Origin: an uncultured Spirochaetales bacterium
Lineage (GTDB): Bacteria; Spirochaetota; Spirochaetia; Sphaerochaetales; Sphaerochaetaceae
Assembly (NCBI GenBank): GCA_944390045.1
Contig: CALXOO010000020.1
Location: 1 to 39,594 of the forward strand
Direction: 5' to 3'
DNA length: 39,594 nucleotides
Positions 1-9,532 of the stretch are shown piece after piece. A program made the translations under genes and the position numbers. Every line of letters starts with the position of its first letter. Position 1 is the first letter of the stretch. Under the pieces are notes generated by a model. The model was not told the origin of the DNA. It worked only from the letters and a program-made list of their open reading frames with translations, and made no database searches.

Positions 1-2
1 TC

Positions 3-185
3 GTGTATGACTTCTTGTCTTCCCTGATGTCCACTGGAGGAAATCTCCTTCCCGTGCTCCCGAAGAAGCTGTCCATCGCTCTTGTATATCTGTCAATGTC
101 CGCCATATCAGGCCTCCTGTGTTTCTTTTTCTTGCACCATCATTACAGCAGGAAGCATGCCAATCAAAAGCAAATCCTTTCATGA
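3..185 (+). CDS. Possible C-terminal end of a membrane protein (partial, doubtful)
   Basis: An open frame runs in from the left edge and stops at 183-185. Its last 35 residues hold one hydrophobic stretch (about residues 24-45, ALVYLSMSAISGLLCFFFL) followed by a positively charged tail (RKHANQK). That would fit a membrane protein ending in a cytoplasmic anchor. Codon use is less GC-biased than in the neighbouring genes and I recognise no family, so this may be chance. The start lies outside the window if the gene is real. Confidence 0.25.
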   Translation: MYDFLSSLMSTGGNLLPVLPKKLSIALVYLSMSAISGLLCFFFLHHHYSRKHANQKQILS

Positions 186-240
186 CAATGATTTCATCCC
201 AACAACCCCGCCCCGCCCCTCTGTCCGGGAAGCCGCTTGT

Positions 241-300
241 GTGTCACTTTGACACGGCTACCCGTTCCAGACTGAAATTACGTGGCAAAGTGACACGGCT
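241..300. repeat. Inverted/direct repeat cluster built on TGACAC
   Basis: GTGTCACTTT (241-250) is matched by its exact reverse complement AAAGTGACAC (287-296). In addition GTGTCA and TGACAC face each other three bases apart (241-255), and TGACACGGCT occurs twice in direct orientation (250-259 and 291-300). The cluster lies between the tail at 3-185 and the 3' end of the minus-strand gene that stops at 327. It could fold as a long-looped hairpin or bind a protein. There is no T-run typical of an intrinsic terminator. Confidence 0.45.
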
Positions 301-326
301 GTGGGGGAAAAGGGGGATGCAGAGGG

Positions 327-1031
327 TCAGGAGAGCCGGGATGCGGCCAAAAAGGCGTCCAGAGTGCAGCTTCTAACATCACAGAAGTTGACTTTCACCC
401 CTTCATCAGAGATCAGGATCCGCTTTCCGGCAAGGGGCGACCTGTTGAGCTCATCCAGTGACAGGCCGACAAGCAGACCCGTGTGCCCCAGTGAGGCCTG
501 GATCAGCCCCTGGGAGGAAGTCAGCCGGTAGCCCAGGGACAGCAGATGGCGGCAGACCAGGGCCATGCGGTCCCTGCCGTCATAGTAATACGGAAGAAGG
601 CGCAGCCTGCCGTCATCAGAACAAAGCGGCATGAAGAGTCCGCTCGAGCAGAAAGACTTGACGATGGCCCGGCTCTGATAGAAGGTTCCCAGACGGTATT
701 TCCTCATCAGTGCCTTGACGGACACGGGGCACAGGGCCTGCGAGCGCAGTTCCTCGTAGAGCGCGCAGGCAACATCAGCACGGATTCCGTTGGGATAGAT
801 CACACGGCTCAGCAGGACATGGTCCCTGACCAGGGCCTCATCCCTGCCGCTGTATACGACAAGGTCGCACCAGGAGGCGTCCGAGCGCGGCGAACAGTCC
901 TCTTCGACGTTGATTCTTCCAAAACCTCCCCTGTCCAGTTCGGACTTGAAGTGTCTTGTACAGCGTCTGTCAGGTGCGACCAGGTTGATGTTTCTCACTC
1001 CGCTGCGGAGTATGGCTCTGATTCTTTCCAT
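327..1031 (-). CDS. Hypothetical protein, 234 residues
   Basis: I do not recognise this family. The protein is soluble, has no signal peptide or membrane segment, and is mixed alpha/beta in character. The first ~90 residues have a pattern loosely like a receiver fold: a hydrophobic strand with an acidic residue (INLVAPD), a second strand (GRINVEEDC), then DLVVYSG. The phospho-acceptor and lysine motifs of true receivers are not clear. The middle (LMRKYRLGTFYQSRAIVKSF) is basic and helical. It follows alaS after 38 bases and is probably co-transcribed with it. The ATG at 1031 has no strong Shine-Dalgarno. The length and GC-rich codon use support a real gene; function unknown. Confidence 0.7.
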   Translation of the reverse strand: MERIRAILRSGVRNINLVAPDRRCTRHFKSELDRGGFGRINVEEDCSPRSDASWCDLVVYSGRDEALVRDHVLLSRVIYPNGIRADVACALYEELRSQALCPVSVKALMRKYRLGTFYQSRAIVKSFCSSGLFMPLCSDDGRLRLLPYYYDGRDRMALVCRHLLSLGYRLTSSQGLIQASLGHTGLLVGLSLDELNRSPLAGKRILISDEGVKVNFCDVRSCTLDAFLAASRLS

Positions 1032-1069
1032 ACCCCGTATTCGGCTAAAAAGCGGGAAAACTGTGCAAA

Positions 1070-2863
<1,794 letters not shown>

Positions 2864-2898
2864 TTCATTTTCTCCAAATTCGCGGAAAAACCTTATTG

Positions 2899-2928
2899 AG
2901 TATATTGGTTTCTAAGTGAAGAGTTCAA
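2899..2928 (-). promoter_or_regulatory. Candidate sigma-70 promoter for alaS
   Basis: Reading the minus strand, TTGAAC (2923-2928) and TATACT (2899-2904) are separated by 18 bases and lie about 36 bases before the alaS ATG. The -35 box overlaps the end of dprA. This would let alaS be transcribed independently of the upstream nif-panE-dprA genes. Confidence 0.5.
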
Positions 2929-3814
2929 GCTGGACATCAGTGCCGGCATTCTTCCTGCGGCGCACCGTGCCGCCGGAAAGGCGCTTCAGGTCACCACGGC
3001 GCCGGAACAGCGAGACAGAGGGCCTGGCAGCATAATCCCGGGCATAGCCATAGGCCGGATTCGAGACGCAGTTCTGTGCGATCACCAGCCTGCCTCCCCT
3101 GTCCAGGACCTGGCCGGCAAGCCGCCACAGCGGGCCGCCGTCCTTTTCCTCCAGAACGACCATTGTCCCTGTCAGGGCCACAAGCAGCCGGTTGCGCGGT
3201 ACGGTGAACCACTTCTGCGCCCGGCTCGAGGGCGCGAAGGGAGACAGCAGCAGCGAGCGGCCGCTGTTGGCTATTCCTTCCATGAGCTCCTTCTGGCTCT
3301 CCGGCATGCACTGGTGAAGAGGACTTGCCAGAACAGCTATCTGAGCCATGCCGGTGTTGAGTGCATAAAGCATCACATAGGCGTCAAGCCCGGTGTCCAG
3401 CGTCCCCATGACGGGACAGTCAAGATCAGACAGGTCCTTAAGCACGGCAACCGCGTCAGATCTGGCCTCCTGGCCCGGGCCTCTCATGCCGACGACCGTC
3501 ACAGGGGCGCGCTCAAGCAGGGACAGATCGCCATAGGCATAGAGGAAGTGTATGCCCTCAGCATCAGGAAAGAGAGCGGAATCCTCCTCCAGGATCTCAT
3601 AGCGGAAGGGATAGGCCTCAAAGCTGTGCCTCACGCGCTTCCAGGCTTCATTGATCCTGTATATCGGGATTCCCGTGATATCCGAGACTGAGGCCACGAT
3701 CTGCGGCAGGTCCTGATGGACATCACACTTCTGTCTGATCTGGCTGAACACGGTCCAGGCATTCTCAATGTGAACCAGCTCGCACAATGTCTCATAGAGG
3801 ATTGCTGATGTCAT
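2912..3814 (-). CDS. dprA: Divergent DprA/Smf-like DNA-processing protein
   Basis: DprA proteins bind single-stranded DNA and load RecA during natural transformation, and are also widespread in non-competent bacteria. The Rossmann-like core is recognisable: VTVVGMRGPG in place of the usual VGSR start, GTLDTGLDAY where the family has SGLARGID, an AQIAVLASPLHQCMPES segment, SLLLSPFAP, then WFTVPRNRLLVALTGTMVVLEE matching the conserved FPxRNRxIagLs...VVEA. The histidine after GxD and several glycines are lost, so this is a divergent member. The C-terminal ~40 residues are basic and do not resemble a winged helix. It overlaps panE by 4 bases (ATGA), which implies translational coupling. Confidence 0.75.
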   Translation of the reverse strand: MTSAILYETLCELVHIENAWTVFSQIRQKCDVHQDLPQIVASVSDITGIPIYRINEAWKRVRHSFEAYPFRYEILEEDSALFPDAEGIHFLYAYGDLSLLERAPVTVVGMRGPGQEARSDAVAVLKDLSDLDCPVMGTLDTGLDAYVMLYALNTGMAQIAVLASPLHQCMPESQKELMEGIANSGRSLLLSPFAPSSRAQKWFTVPRNRLLVALTGTMVVLEEKDGGPLWRLAGQVLDRGGRLVIAQNCVSNPAYGYARDYAARPSVSLFRRRGDLKRLSGGTVRRRKNAGTDVQLELFT

Positions 3815-4707
3815 CCTGCTTCCTCCGCCGCCGCGACCAGGTTGAACACGAAATCAGTTATCGGGACGGGAATCGAGTGAGCCCGGGCAAGGGCACCAAG
3901 AGTGCCGGCAAAATAGCGGTTCTCAGTCTGTCTGCCGGCTTCAAGGTCCTGCAGCATACTCGTCTTTCCCACGCCGTCCATGCCTGCGAGGACAGTGAAG
4001 CAGCGCTCCTCGTCACCGGCATCCAGCCTCACTCCCTCGGCTGCGGCGACGCGGCGTATCTCGCTGTAGAGCATGCGTACCAGCCGGTAGAAAGGCACAT
4101 TGCCGTTCATCATGCCGTAATCAAGGCCCATGACAGCCGACAGCGAGTTTATGCAGATGTTGAACGCGAACTTCCACCAGATGTCATGGATGATGTCACT
4201 GCTAAGCTCATGCCAGATGCCGGCCTGTGTGAAAAGCTCATCAACAGCCAGCGTGCGCTGTACAGGGACACTGTCTTTCTCATTGAATCTGATCAGGCCG
4301 CCGCGGGGACTGAAGAGATCAATCTCCCTGCCCTGTCTGACGCTCGAGAGGTTTGTGATGAATGAGTAGATCACCCGGCCTTCCCCGTAGCGCTCCTCAA
4401 GCACCCGTTCGCTGTCAATTCCGTTCAGCAGGCTCATCAGCGCAGTGCCCGCTCCGGTATGCCGGTCCACAAGCGGCAGTGCAGCCGTGAGATCAGTGTT
4501 CTTGCAGGCGAGGATGATGAGATCCACATCATCCTCATCTCCGTCTGCGATGCGGAAATCATGACGCACGCCGTTGACAGTGGTCCCCTGTGCCCTGTAG
4601 CGCGGGATCCTGTCCTCACTCAGCAGGACGGCAAAGTCGCACACGGGATCAAGCCTGATTGCAAGCGGGGCTCCGACAGCCCCAAGTCCAAGCAGCCTGA
4701 CTTTCAC
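3811..4707 (-). CDS. panE: 2-dehydropantoate 2-reductase (ketopantoate reductase)
   Basis: NADPH-dependent reduction of ketopantoate to pantoate on the pantothenate/coenzyme A pathway. The N-terminus has the dinucleotide-binding GLGAVGAPLA (residues 7-16). Later comes the ApbA C-terminal domain with the lysine-containing WWKFAFNICINSLSAVMG, where family members carry the catalytic Lys, and SMLQDLEAGRQTENRYFAG, which matches the conserved SSMxQDxxxGRxTE element. At 298 residues it has the family length. The substrate is inferred, because paralogues in this family can act on other 2-oxo acids and no other pan gene is nearby. It overlaps both neighbours by 4 bases. Confidence 0.85.
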   Translation of the reverse strand: MKVRLLGLGAVGAPLAIRLDPVCDFAVLLSEDRIPRYRAQGTTVNGVRHDFRIADGDEDDVDLIILACKNTDLTAALPLVDRHTGAGTALMSLLNGIDSERVLEERYGEGRVIYSFITNLSSVRQGREIDLFSPRGGLIRFNEKDSVPVQRTLAVDELFTQAGIWHELSSDIIHDIWWKFAFNICINSLSAVMGLDYGMMNGNVPFYRLVRMLYSEIRRVAAAEGVRLDAGDEERCFTVLAGMDGVGKTSMLQDLEAGRQTENRYFAGTLGALARAHSIPVPITDFVFNLVAAAEEAG

Positions 4708-5045
4708 TTCCTTCCCCCCGGCCTCTCATCGGGCCCTGAGCTGATCTCGACAACCGAAGCCTCCAGCAGCACATCCGGATAGGCCGCAAGCAGATCAAGC
4801 AGTCTGCATGCCATTTTAGACGGAGTGCTCGCCCCGTTCTCCCAGGAGATCACCGTGGCAGGTGAGACGCCCAGGACCTGGGCGAAGACAGCCTGTGCCA
4901 GATAGAGGTCGCGCCTGAGACGCCTGACATCGTCAGCATCCCAGCTTTTCGGGGGCCGGGTCCTGACGATGCCGTTTCTGATTGTGCACTTTCTGGCCCT
5001 GCGGTACAGGGCGTCCTTCACTTCGTCGCGGTAAACACTGATCAT
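4704..5045 (-). CDS. XRE/HigA-type helix-turn-helix regulator
   Basis: A 113-residue protein whose centre is a helix-turn-helix: LRRDLYLAQAVFAQVLGVSPATVISWENG, followed by TPSKMACRLLDLLAAYP. The W-E-N-G-x-x-x-P arrangement is typical of XRE-family and HigA/MqsA-like DNA-binding proteins. The N-terminal ~35 residues are basic and the C-terminal tail is polar. The start ATG overlaps the nifU stop (TGATG), and the 3' end overlaps panE by 4 bases. No toxin-like partner precedes or follows it, so a toxin-antitoxin role is not supported. A role in regulating its own nifSU-panE operon is possible but is inference. Confidence 0.8.
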   Translation of the reverse strand: MISVYRDEVKDALYRRARKCTIRNGIVRTRPPKSWDADDVRRLRRDLYLAQAVFAQVLGVSPATVISWENGASTPSKMACRLLDLLAAYPDVLLEASVVEISSGPDERPGGRK

Positions 5046-5662
5046 CAGTCTTTTGCGTAAATGTGCTTATAATCCTCAAGCAATTCAATGATCCTGCCGC
5101 GGCACTTCCCGCAGGCAGTGGAACAGCCGGTCTTCGCGCTGAGCGCCTCGAAGGTCAGACACTCCCCGCTCTTCACAAGCTCCTCGATCTGGACATCGGT
5201 GACACCCTTGCACTCACAGATGATCCTGGCGATCGTTCCTTTGTAAGGGTTCGGCTGCCCTGTCTTCTCAAGATAGTCGTCGATCGCGGCGCGCAGGGCC
5301 TTGTCTCCCAGCACGGAGCAGTGGAACTTGTGTTCCGGCAGTCCGCCGAGACTGTCAGTGATCATCTGCGGTGTCAGATGATAGGCCTCGTCAAGCGTCA
5401 TTCCCTTGGCAAGTTCGCTCATCATTGAAGTAGAGGCTATCGCGCTGGCGCAGCCGTATGTCAGCCACCTTATGTCACTGATCTTTCCATCAGCGACCTG
5501 GATGCCGACCCTCATCTGGTCGCCGCAGGCCAGGGAACCGACCTCTCCGACTCCGTCCGCCTTCCAGCCCTCTTTCTCATCCCAGATGTTCCTGGGGTTC
5601 ATGAAATGATCCTTGACCGTATCCGTATAGACCCACTGGGCCATGAAACTCCTGTTTTCCAT
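5045..5662 (-). CDS. nifU: NifU-like Fe-S cluster scaffold with BFD-type [2Fe-2S] domain
   Basis: Assembles Fe-S clusters with sulfur supplied by the NifS-type desulfurase encoded immediately upstream. Residues ~10-130 are the IscU scaffold with its three cluster-binding cysteines and the conserved aspartate: ACGDQM (C46, D48), YGCASAIAST (C71) and HCSVLGDKAL (C115). Residues ~145-190 form a bacterioferredoxin-associated-ferredoxin-like domain with CEC (C149, C151) and GCSTACGKC (C180, C184, C187). This two-domain form, without the C-terminal Nfu domain of Azotobacter NifU, is common in anaerobes. AAGGAGGAG lies just before the ATG, which overlaps the nifS stop. Confidence 0.92.
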   Translation of the reverse strand: MENRSFMAQWVYTDTVKDHFMNPRNIWDEKEGWKADGVGEVGSLACGDQMRVGIQVADGKISDIRWLTYGCASAIASTSMMSELAKGMTLDEAYHLTPQMITDSLGGLPEHKFHCSVLGDKALRAAIDDYLEKTGQPNPYKGTIARIICECKGVTDVQIEELVKSGECLTFEALSAKTGCSTACGKCRGRIIELLEDYKHIYAKD

Positions 5663-6825
5663 CAGCTCCTCCTTGTTGACATCGAGCGCACTCTGGCGAT
5701 GATGCCTGGAAGTTTTTCAATGACAGTATCCACATCCTCCCTAGTGTTGAAGCGTCCCAGAGAAAAGCGGATAGAACCGTGCGCCAGCTCCACCGGCACC
5801 CCGGAGGCAAGCAGCACATAGCTGGGCTCCAGTGAGCCTGTCGCGCAGGCGCTTCCAGTAGAGACCTCAATGCCTTCCATGTCAAGATACAGGAGGATGG
5901 ACTCACCCTCCGCGCCCGGGAAGGAGACATTGAGCGTGCCGGGCAGACAGTGCTCCTGATTGCCGTTGATCACGACATCCGGTATGTTCTCCACGATTGC
6001 CAGTCTCAGCCTCTCGCGCAGGCTCCAGAGAGCATCATGCTCCTGCTGGAGGTTCTCCCCTGCCTCCCTGGCCGCCTGGCCCATGCCGATGATGGCGACT
6101 GAGTTGTAGGTCCCGGCCCTGTAGCCCTTTTCCTGATGTCCGCCATGGACAAAGGCCGACAGCGGGCAGCCTGATCTGGCATAGAGGGCACCGACGCCCT
6201 TTGGCCCATAGAACTTGTGGGCGGACAGCGAGAGGTAGTCCAGTCCCAGAGCATTGACATCCACAGGGATCTTGCCTATGGCCTGTGTGGCATCTGAGTG
6301 CATCAGCGCACCGCAGCCGTGCGCCAGCTGTGCGACCCTGGCAACCGGCTGAATTGTTCCCGTCTCGTTGTTTCCTGTCATCACGGAAACAAGCAGGACA
6401 TCCGGTCCCATGAGACGTTCCATCTCGTCCAGCCTCACCATTCCGGTGGAGTCGACAGGGCACTCGTCTATCCTGTAGCCCAGGCCCCTGAGATACTTAA
6501 CTGTCTCGATGATCGAGGGATGCTCTATCGTCGTCGTGACTATCCTGTTGCGCTGGCCGCCCCGGTCAATCAGCTCGCGCGCAGTGTTGAACACAGTGTT
6601 GTTCGCCTCACTGGCACCGCTCGTGAAATAGATCTCGCCGCTGCCGCAGCCCAGCAGGGAGGAAAGCATGCCGCGCGCCCACTCTATGCCGGCATTCGCA
6701 TTCCTGCCCAGCGTGTGCATGGAGGACGCGTTGCCGTAGAGCTCAAGATTGTCCCTCATGATCTGTGAGACGCCGTCCGACATCCTGGTCGTGGCGTTGT
6801 TGTCCATATATATTATTCTGCTCAT
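5662..6825 (-). CDS. nifS: Cysteine desulfurase, NifS type
   Basis: PLP enzyme that converts cysteine to alanine and passes persulfide sulfur to the NifU scaffold. It opens with IYMDNNATT, has the substrate-binding TSGASEANNT, NNETGTIQP and HSDATQAIG motifs, the PLP lysine in SAHKFYGPKG (K204), and the active-site cysteine in STGSACATGS (C327). The shortness of the segment around C327 fits the NifS/IscS group I type. I chose the ATG at 6825 over a GTG at 6843 because AGGA lies 8 bases before it and the protein then starts MSRIIYMD. It is followed with a one-base overlap by nifU. No nitrogenase genes are present, so the role is general Fe-S assembly. Confidence 0.95.
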   Translation of the reverse strand: MSRIIYMDNNATTRMSDGVSQIMRDNLELYGNASSMHTLGRNANAGIEWARGMLSSLLGCGSGEIYFTSGASEANNTVFNTARELIDRGGQRNRIVTTTIEHPSIIETVKYLRGLGYRIDECPVDSTGMVRLDEMERLMGPDVLLVSVMTGNNETGTIQPVARVAQLAHGCGALMHSDATQAIGKIPVDVNALGLDYLSLSAHKFYGPKGVGALYARSGCPLSAFVHGGHQEKGYRAGTYNSVAIIGMGQAAREAGENLQQEHDALWSLRERLRLAIVENIPDVVINGNQEHCLPGTLNVSFPGAEGESILLYLDMEGIEVSTGSACATGSLEPSYVLLASGVPVELAHGSIRFSLGRFNTREDVDTVIEKLPGIIARVRSMSTRRS

Positions 6826-6879
6826 GTCTTTTTCCTGTATCACAGGAGTCTACACTCTTTGAGCCGGGAAATGGAAGCC

Positions 6880-7185
6880 TCACATTCCGCTGCCGCTGGA
6901 GAAGACCCACTCGCAGTCCGGAGCAAAGCGTATGTGATGCCTCTTTGCCCAGGCGACATAGGCACAGGAAGGAGGAAGCCAGCTGGCGAACATGGCACGC
7001 GGCAGGGTCATCTTCCGGCAGGAAGGACAGACAGAGAACCTCTTGTCATAGACAAGGCAGCGTCCGTCATCACCGAGATGGCCGCACCTGCCATCCAGGT
7101 CCAGCAGGTAGCATCTCCTGCCGATGCGGGTCTTCTGATGACAGCAGAGCCCGCAGCCTGTGCAGATGTCCTCCCACCACTTCAT
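6880..7185 (-). CDS. Cysteine-cluster protein, YcgN/YkgJ-like (UPF0260)
   Basis: A 101-residue protein with many cysteines. WEDICTGCGLCCHQK near the N-terminus, CYLLDLDGRCGHLGDDGRCLVYDKRFSVCPSC in the middle, and LPPSCAYVAWAK match the general pattern of the CxxCxxCC zinc/iron-chelating family seen in E. coli YcgN. The biochemical role of that family is not established; metal or Fe-S binding is inferred from the cysteines. Its ATG overlaps the surE stop by 4 bases, and nifS follows after 54 bases, so co-expression with Fe-S assembly genes is plausible. Confidence 0.85.
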   Translation of the reverse strand: MKWWEDICTGCGLCCHQKTRIGRRCYLLDLDGRCGHLGDDGRCLVYDKRFSVCPSCRKMTLPRAMFASWLPPSCAYVAWAKRHHIRFAPDCEWVFSSGSGM

Positions 7186-7937
7186 TTGAAATCAAGAGTC
7201 CCTGCCCTTCTGTGGGCCTCTTCATCCAGGGCCGGATTCACCATGACAACTGACAGGGCGATCCTTCCCGAGCGGCAGACGTCAAGGTCGCTCTCACCAC
7301 CATAGCGTGTCAGAGTCCGGGAGACCTCACCCTCCTCCATCCTGAGCACCAGCTCATGACCGTCATCGCTGATGACGCGGGGTCTGTCGCCGTAATAGAG
7401 GAGACCAAGCGCCGCGGGGACGACTTCCCTCCTGAAGTGAGGCGGGAAGTTGAGATTGACAAAGCTCCTTCCACCGGTGAGGCTGTACAGCGCATCCATG
7501 TTGTCAGCGACAAAGCCGGCCACGGAAGCAAAATCATAGCGGCCCTCTTCATCCGCCTGGGCGGAGACGGCCATGGCCCTGACGCCCTGCAGCACCGCCT
7601 CACTCGCGGCCGAGCAGGTTCCGGAATAGAGAATGTCGGATGAGCAGTTGTAGCCGTGATTGATCCCGCTGATCACCAGATCAGGCAGGGCCGGAAAGAT
7701 TTCTCCCTTGATCGCATAGAGTATGCAGTCAGTCGGAGATCCGGAGCAGTGGTAGTGGTTCTCTCCATAGCGCGTCATGACTATCGGGCCTGAGAGGGAC
7801 ATGGCATGGCTCTGGGCAGAACGGTTCGAGGAGGGAGAGACGACCCAGATCTCATGTCCCCTCTCACTGAGGGCCTCCTCGAGTCTCAGGATTCCGTCCT
7901 TTGTGTAGCCGTCATCGTTGACAAGCAGAATTCTCAT
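7182..7937 (-). CDS. surE: 5'/3'-nucleotidase SurE
   Basis: Metal-dependent phosphatase that removes 5' or 3' phosphates from nucleoside monophosphates. The N-terminal RILLVNDDGYTKDGI contains the invariant DD metal site. NRSAQSHAMSLSGPI carries the conserved serine region, SGSPTDCILYAI the substrate loop, and SGINHGYN the asparagine ligand. At 251 residues it is the normal length. The start overlaps the upstream galactokinase-like gene by 4 bases and the 3' end overlaps the cysteine-cluster gene by 4 bases, so the three are probably translationally coupled. Confidence 0.95.
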   Translation of the reverse strand: MRILLVNDDGYTKDGILRLEEALSERGHEIWVVSPSSNRSAQSHAMSLSGPIVMTRYGENHYHCSGSPTDCILYAIKGEIFPALPDLVISGINHGYNCSSDILYSGTCSAASEAVLQGVRAMAVSAQADEEGRYDFASVAGFVADNMDALYSLTGGRSFVNLNFPPHFRREVVPAALGLLYYGDRPRVISDDGHELVLRMEEGEVSRTLTRYGGESDLDVCRSGRIALSVVMVNPALDEEAHRRAGTLDFK

Positions 7938-9118
7938 GATTCTAAGTTCTCCACAATGTGTGCACAGCCGCCGGGGTTGAAGAACCTCCGCTTTACAGTG
8001 AAGTCGAAGATCCGCCTGTAGTCATCCATGCACCGGGAGAAGGCCTCCTCACCATTCGCGCCAAGCATCATGAAGATACTGCCTGAATCTCCGTTGCTGA
8101 CATAGCTGGCCCCGTAGACATCATTCAGCTCACCTGCCCTCCTGATCAGCCAGTCAACCTCGGGGCAGGTCACCTCGAAGACGTCCCTCATGCCGATGTA
8201 GATGCTGTTCAGGCACTTTCCGAAAAGCCGGGGATCGGCCGACTTGATGGCCTGAAGACCCTTCTTCACATACTGTGTCTCACTGATCACATACTCACAG
8301 GTATGTCTTACGTGCTCGTCCAGATCCCTGATGATGTGGCTCTTGAGATCATGGACCGGATAGTTGCGCAGTGTCACATCCTCCGGAAGGTGCTTCTTCA
8401 GCTCCTTGCAGCACAGCCTGGCGTCTATGCGCTTCTCCTCTATCTCGTCACGAAGGATCTGCGGAGGCAGTGAGGGGTCGACGATGATGCCGTACACAGG
8501 TGCGCCGTCAGCCTTGGCGAAGGGATAGTCCACCAGCTCGTAATCCGATGACTGGAGGTCGAAGAAGAAAAGCTTCCCGGTCTGGGCATAGCTGACTGTG
8601 ATGAGGTCGCGCAGCCTGATCGATATATTGCAGTATTCTGTGGCGATGCGCCAGGCCAGGCGGATGAAGTCCTTGCGCGTCAGGCCCAGGTGCATGATGT
8701 CTGACAGGGCCATCAGCGTTCCCATCAGCACCGACTCACACACCGTGATCTGATCGCAGTACAGCAGGGCTCCCTTGAGCGTGATGTCAAAACCCTGCGT
8801 GAAGTGCACTCCTTCCCCTTCGAGGATTGAGAAGACTCCCTTCACATAGTTTGCCCAGCGGTCCTCCTTGCGGTATTTCAGGCTTGTTACTGTGAAGTGC
8901 TTCTTGTCTGACCTGGTCGCATCATAGACGCGTACCGTCGTGTCATCGCGCCAGCTCATTGCGACCCGCAGGCCCAGGGCCCCGGTGCCGGCCAGGCAGT
9001 AGCCTTCGCAGAAATCGCTGAAGGCACCCATCAGCGTGACGACTCCCGGCACTTCAACAAGGGTCTGTACACGCTTCTTGTAGTTCAGCTCGTGAAAGGC
9101 GACAATTTTTTCCATCAA
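7934..9118 (-). CDS. Galactokinase-like GHMP-fold protein with degenerate kinase motifs
   Basis: The length (394 residues), the order of elements and several segments match galactokinase, but the signature residues are changed. Where galactokinase has PGRVNLIGEHTDY, this protein has PGVVTLMGAFSDF (residues 24-36): the Arg, Glu and His that contact sugar and catalytic groups are Val, Ala and Phe, though the Asp remains. The glycine/serine ATP loop (GxGLSSSA) is replaced by LLYCDQITVCESVLMG. The GGGFGG motif near the C-terminus is GDSGSIFMM. An aspartate (D171, RLRDLITV) aligns with the catalytic MDQ Asp. A sugar-binding or regulatory pseudokinase is my inference. It heads an operon with surE, with its own promoter and a GAGGGG ribosome site. 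Confidence 0.75.
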   Translation of the reverse strand: MMEKIVAFHELNYKKRVQTLVEVPGVVTLMGAFSDFCEGYCLAGTGALGLRVAMSWRDDTTVRVYDATRSDKKHFTVTSLKYRKEDRWANYVKGVFSILEGEGVHFTQGFDITLKGALLYCDQITVCESVLMGTLMALSDIMHLGLTRKDFIRLAWRIATEYCNISIRLRDLITVSYAQTGKLFFFDLQSSDYELVDYPFAKADGAPVYGIIVDPSLPPQILRDEIEEKRIDARLCCKELKKHLPEDVTLRNYPVHDLKSHIIRDLDEHVRHTCEYVISETQYVKKGLQAIKSADPRLFGKCLNSIYIGMRDVFEVTCPEVDWLIRRAGELNDVYGASYVSNGDSGSIFMMLGANGEEAFSRCMDDYRRIFDFTVKRRFFNPGGCAHIVENLES

Positions 9119-9140
9119 AACCCCTCAGTTGTTTTTGGTA

Positions 9141-9170
9141 ATTGTATTATGGCGGCCCTTGGTGTTGCAA
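9141..9170 (-). promoter_or_regulatory. Candidate sigma-70 promoter for the galactokinase-like/surE operon
   Basis: On the minus strand TTGCAA (9165-9170) is followed after 18 bases by TACAAT (9141-9146), about 22 bases before the ATG at 9118. It lies just beyond the rpmE terminator, so it marks a fresh transcription unit. Confidence 0.55.
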
Positions 9171-9216
9171 ACACATTTTTGCACTCATCCGGACTTTCCG
9201 ATGCTAGGCAATCCAT

Positions 9217-9247
9217 AAAAAAACAGCGAAGATGCACTCTCCGCTGT
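9217..9247 (-). terminator. Intrinsic terminator of rho-rpmE
   Basis: On the minus strand ACAGCG and CGCTGT form a stem around a 13-base loop, directly followed by seven T residues. It lies 24 bases after the rpmE stop codon. Confidence 0.85.
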
Positions 9248-9270
9248 CGTATCGGTCCATGTGAACTGAC

Positions 9271-9474
9271 TCAGTCCTTCTTTCCGTATCTCTTGTTGAA
9301 GCGCTCGACGCGTCCGGTGGAGTCGACCAGCTTCTGGGTTCCTGTGAAGAACGGGTGGCAGGCTGAGCAGATTTCAACTGTCAGGTTCTTTGCCGTGCTC
9401 TTCGTCCTGATGACATTGCCGCAGGAGCACTTGATCTCCTGGAGCTCATAATTGGGGTGGATGTCCTTCTTCAT
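9271..9474 (-). CDS. rpmE: 50S ribosomal protein L31, zinc-binding form
   Basis: A 67-residue ribosomal protein of the large subunit. MKKDIHPNY at the start, [14 protein letters not shown], and [30 protein letters not shown] are characteristic. The CxC and CxxC cysteines show the zinc-containing (C+) type, which in other bacteria is swapped for a cysteine-free paralogue under zinc limitation. AAGGAG lies 10 bases before ATG. It follows rho by 58 bases and shares its terminator, a common bacterial arrangement. Confidence 0.97.
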   Translation of the reverse strand: MKKDIHPNYELQEIKCSCGNVIRTKSTAKNLTVEICSACHPFFTGTQKLVDSTGRVERFNKRYGKKD

Positions 9475-9532
9475 CTTCTTTAGTCTCCTTAGCGTTTATC
9501 AAATGTCTGCTGCTTTCACAGCAGACCAGATG

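Noticed and set aside
4704..5045. Antitoxin of a toxin-antitoxin pair
   Set aside because: Neither neighbour is toxin-like (NifU scaffold and ketopantoate reductase).
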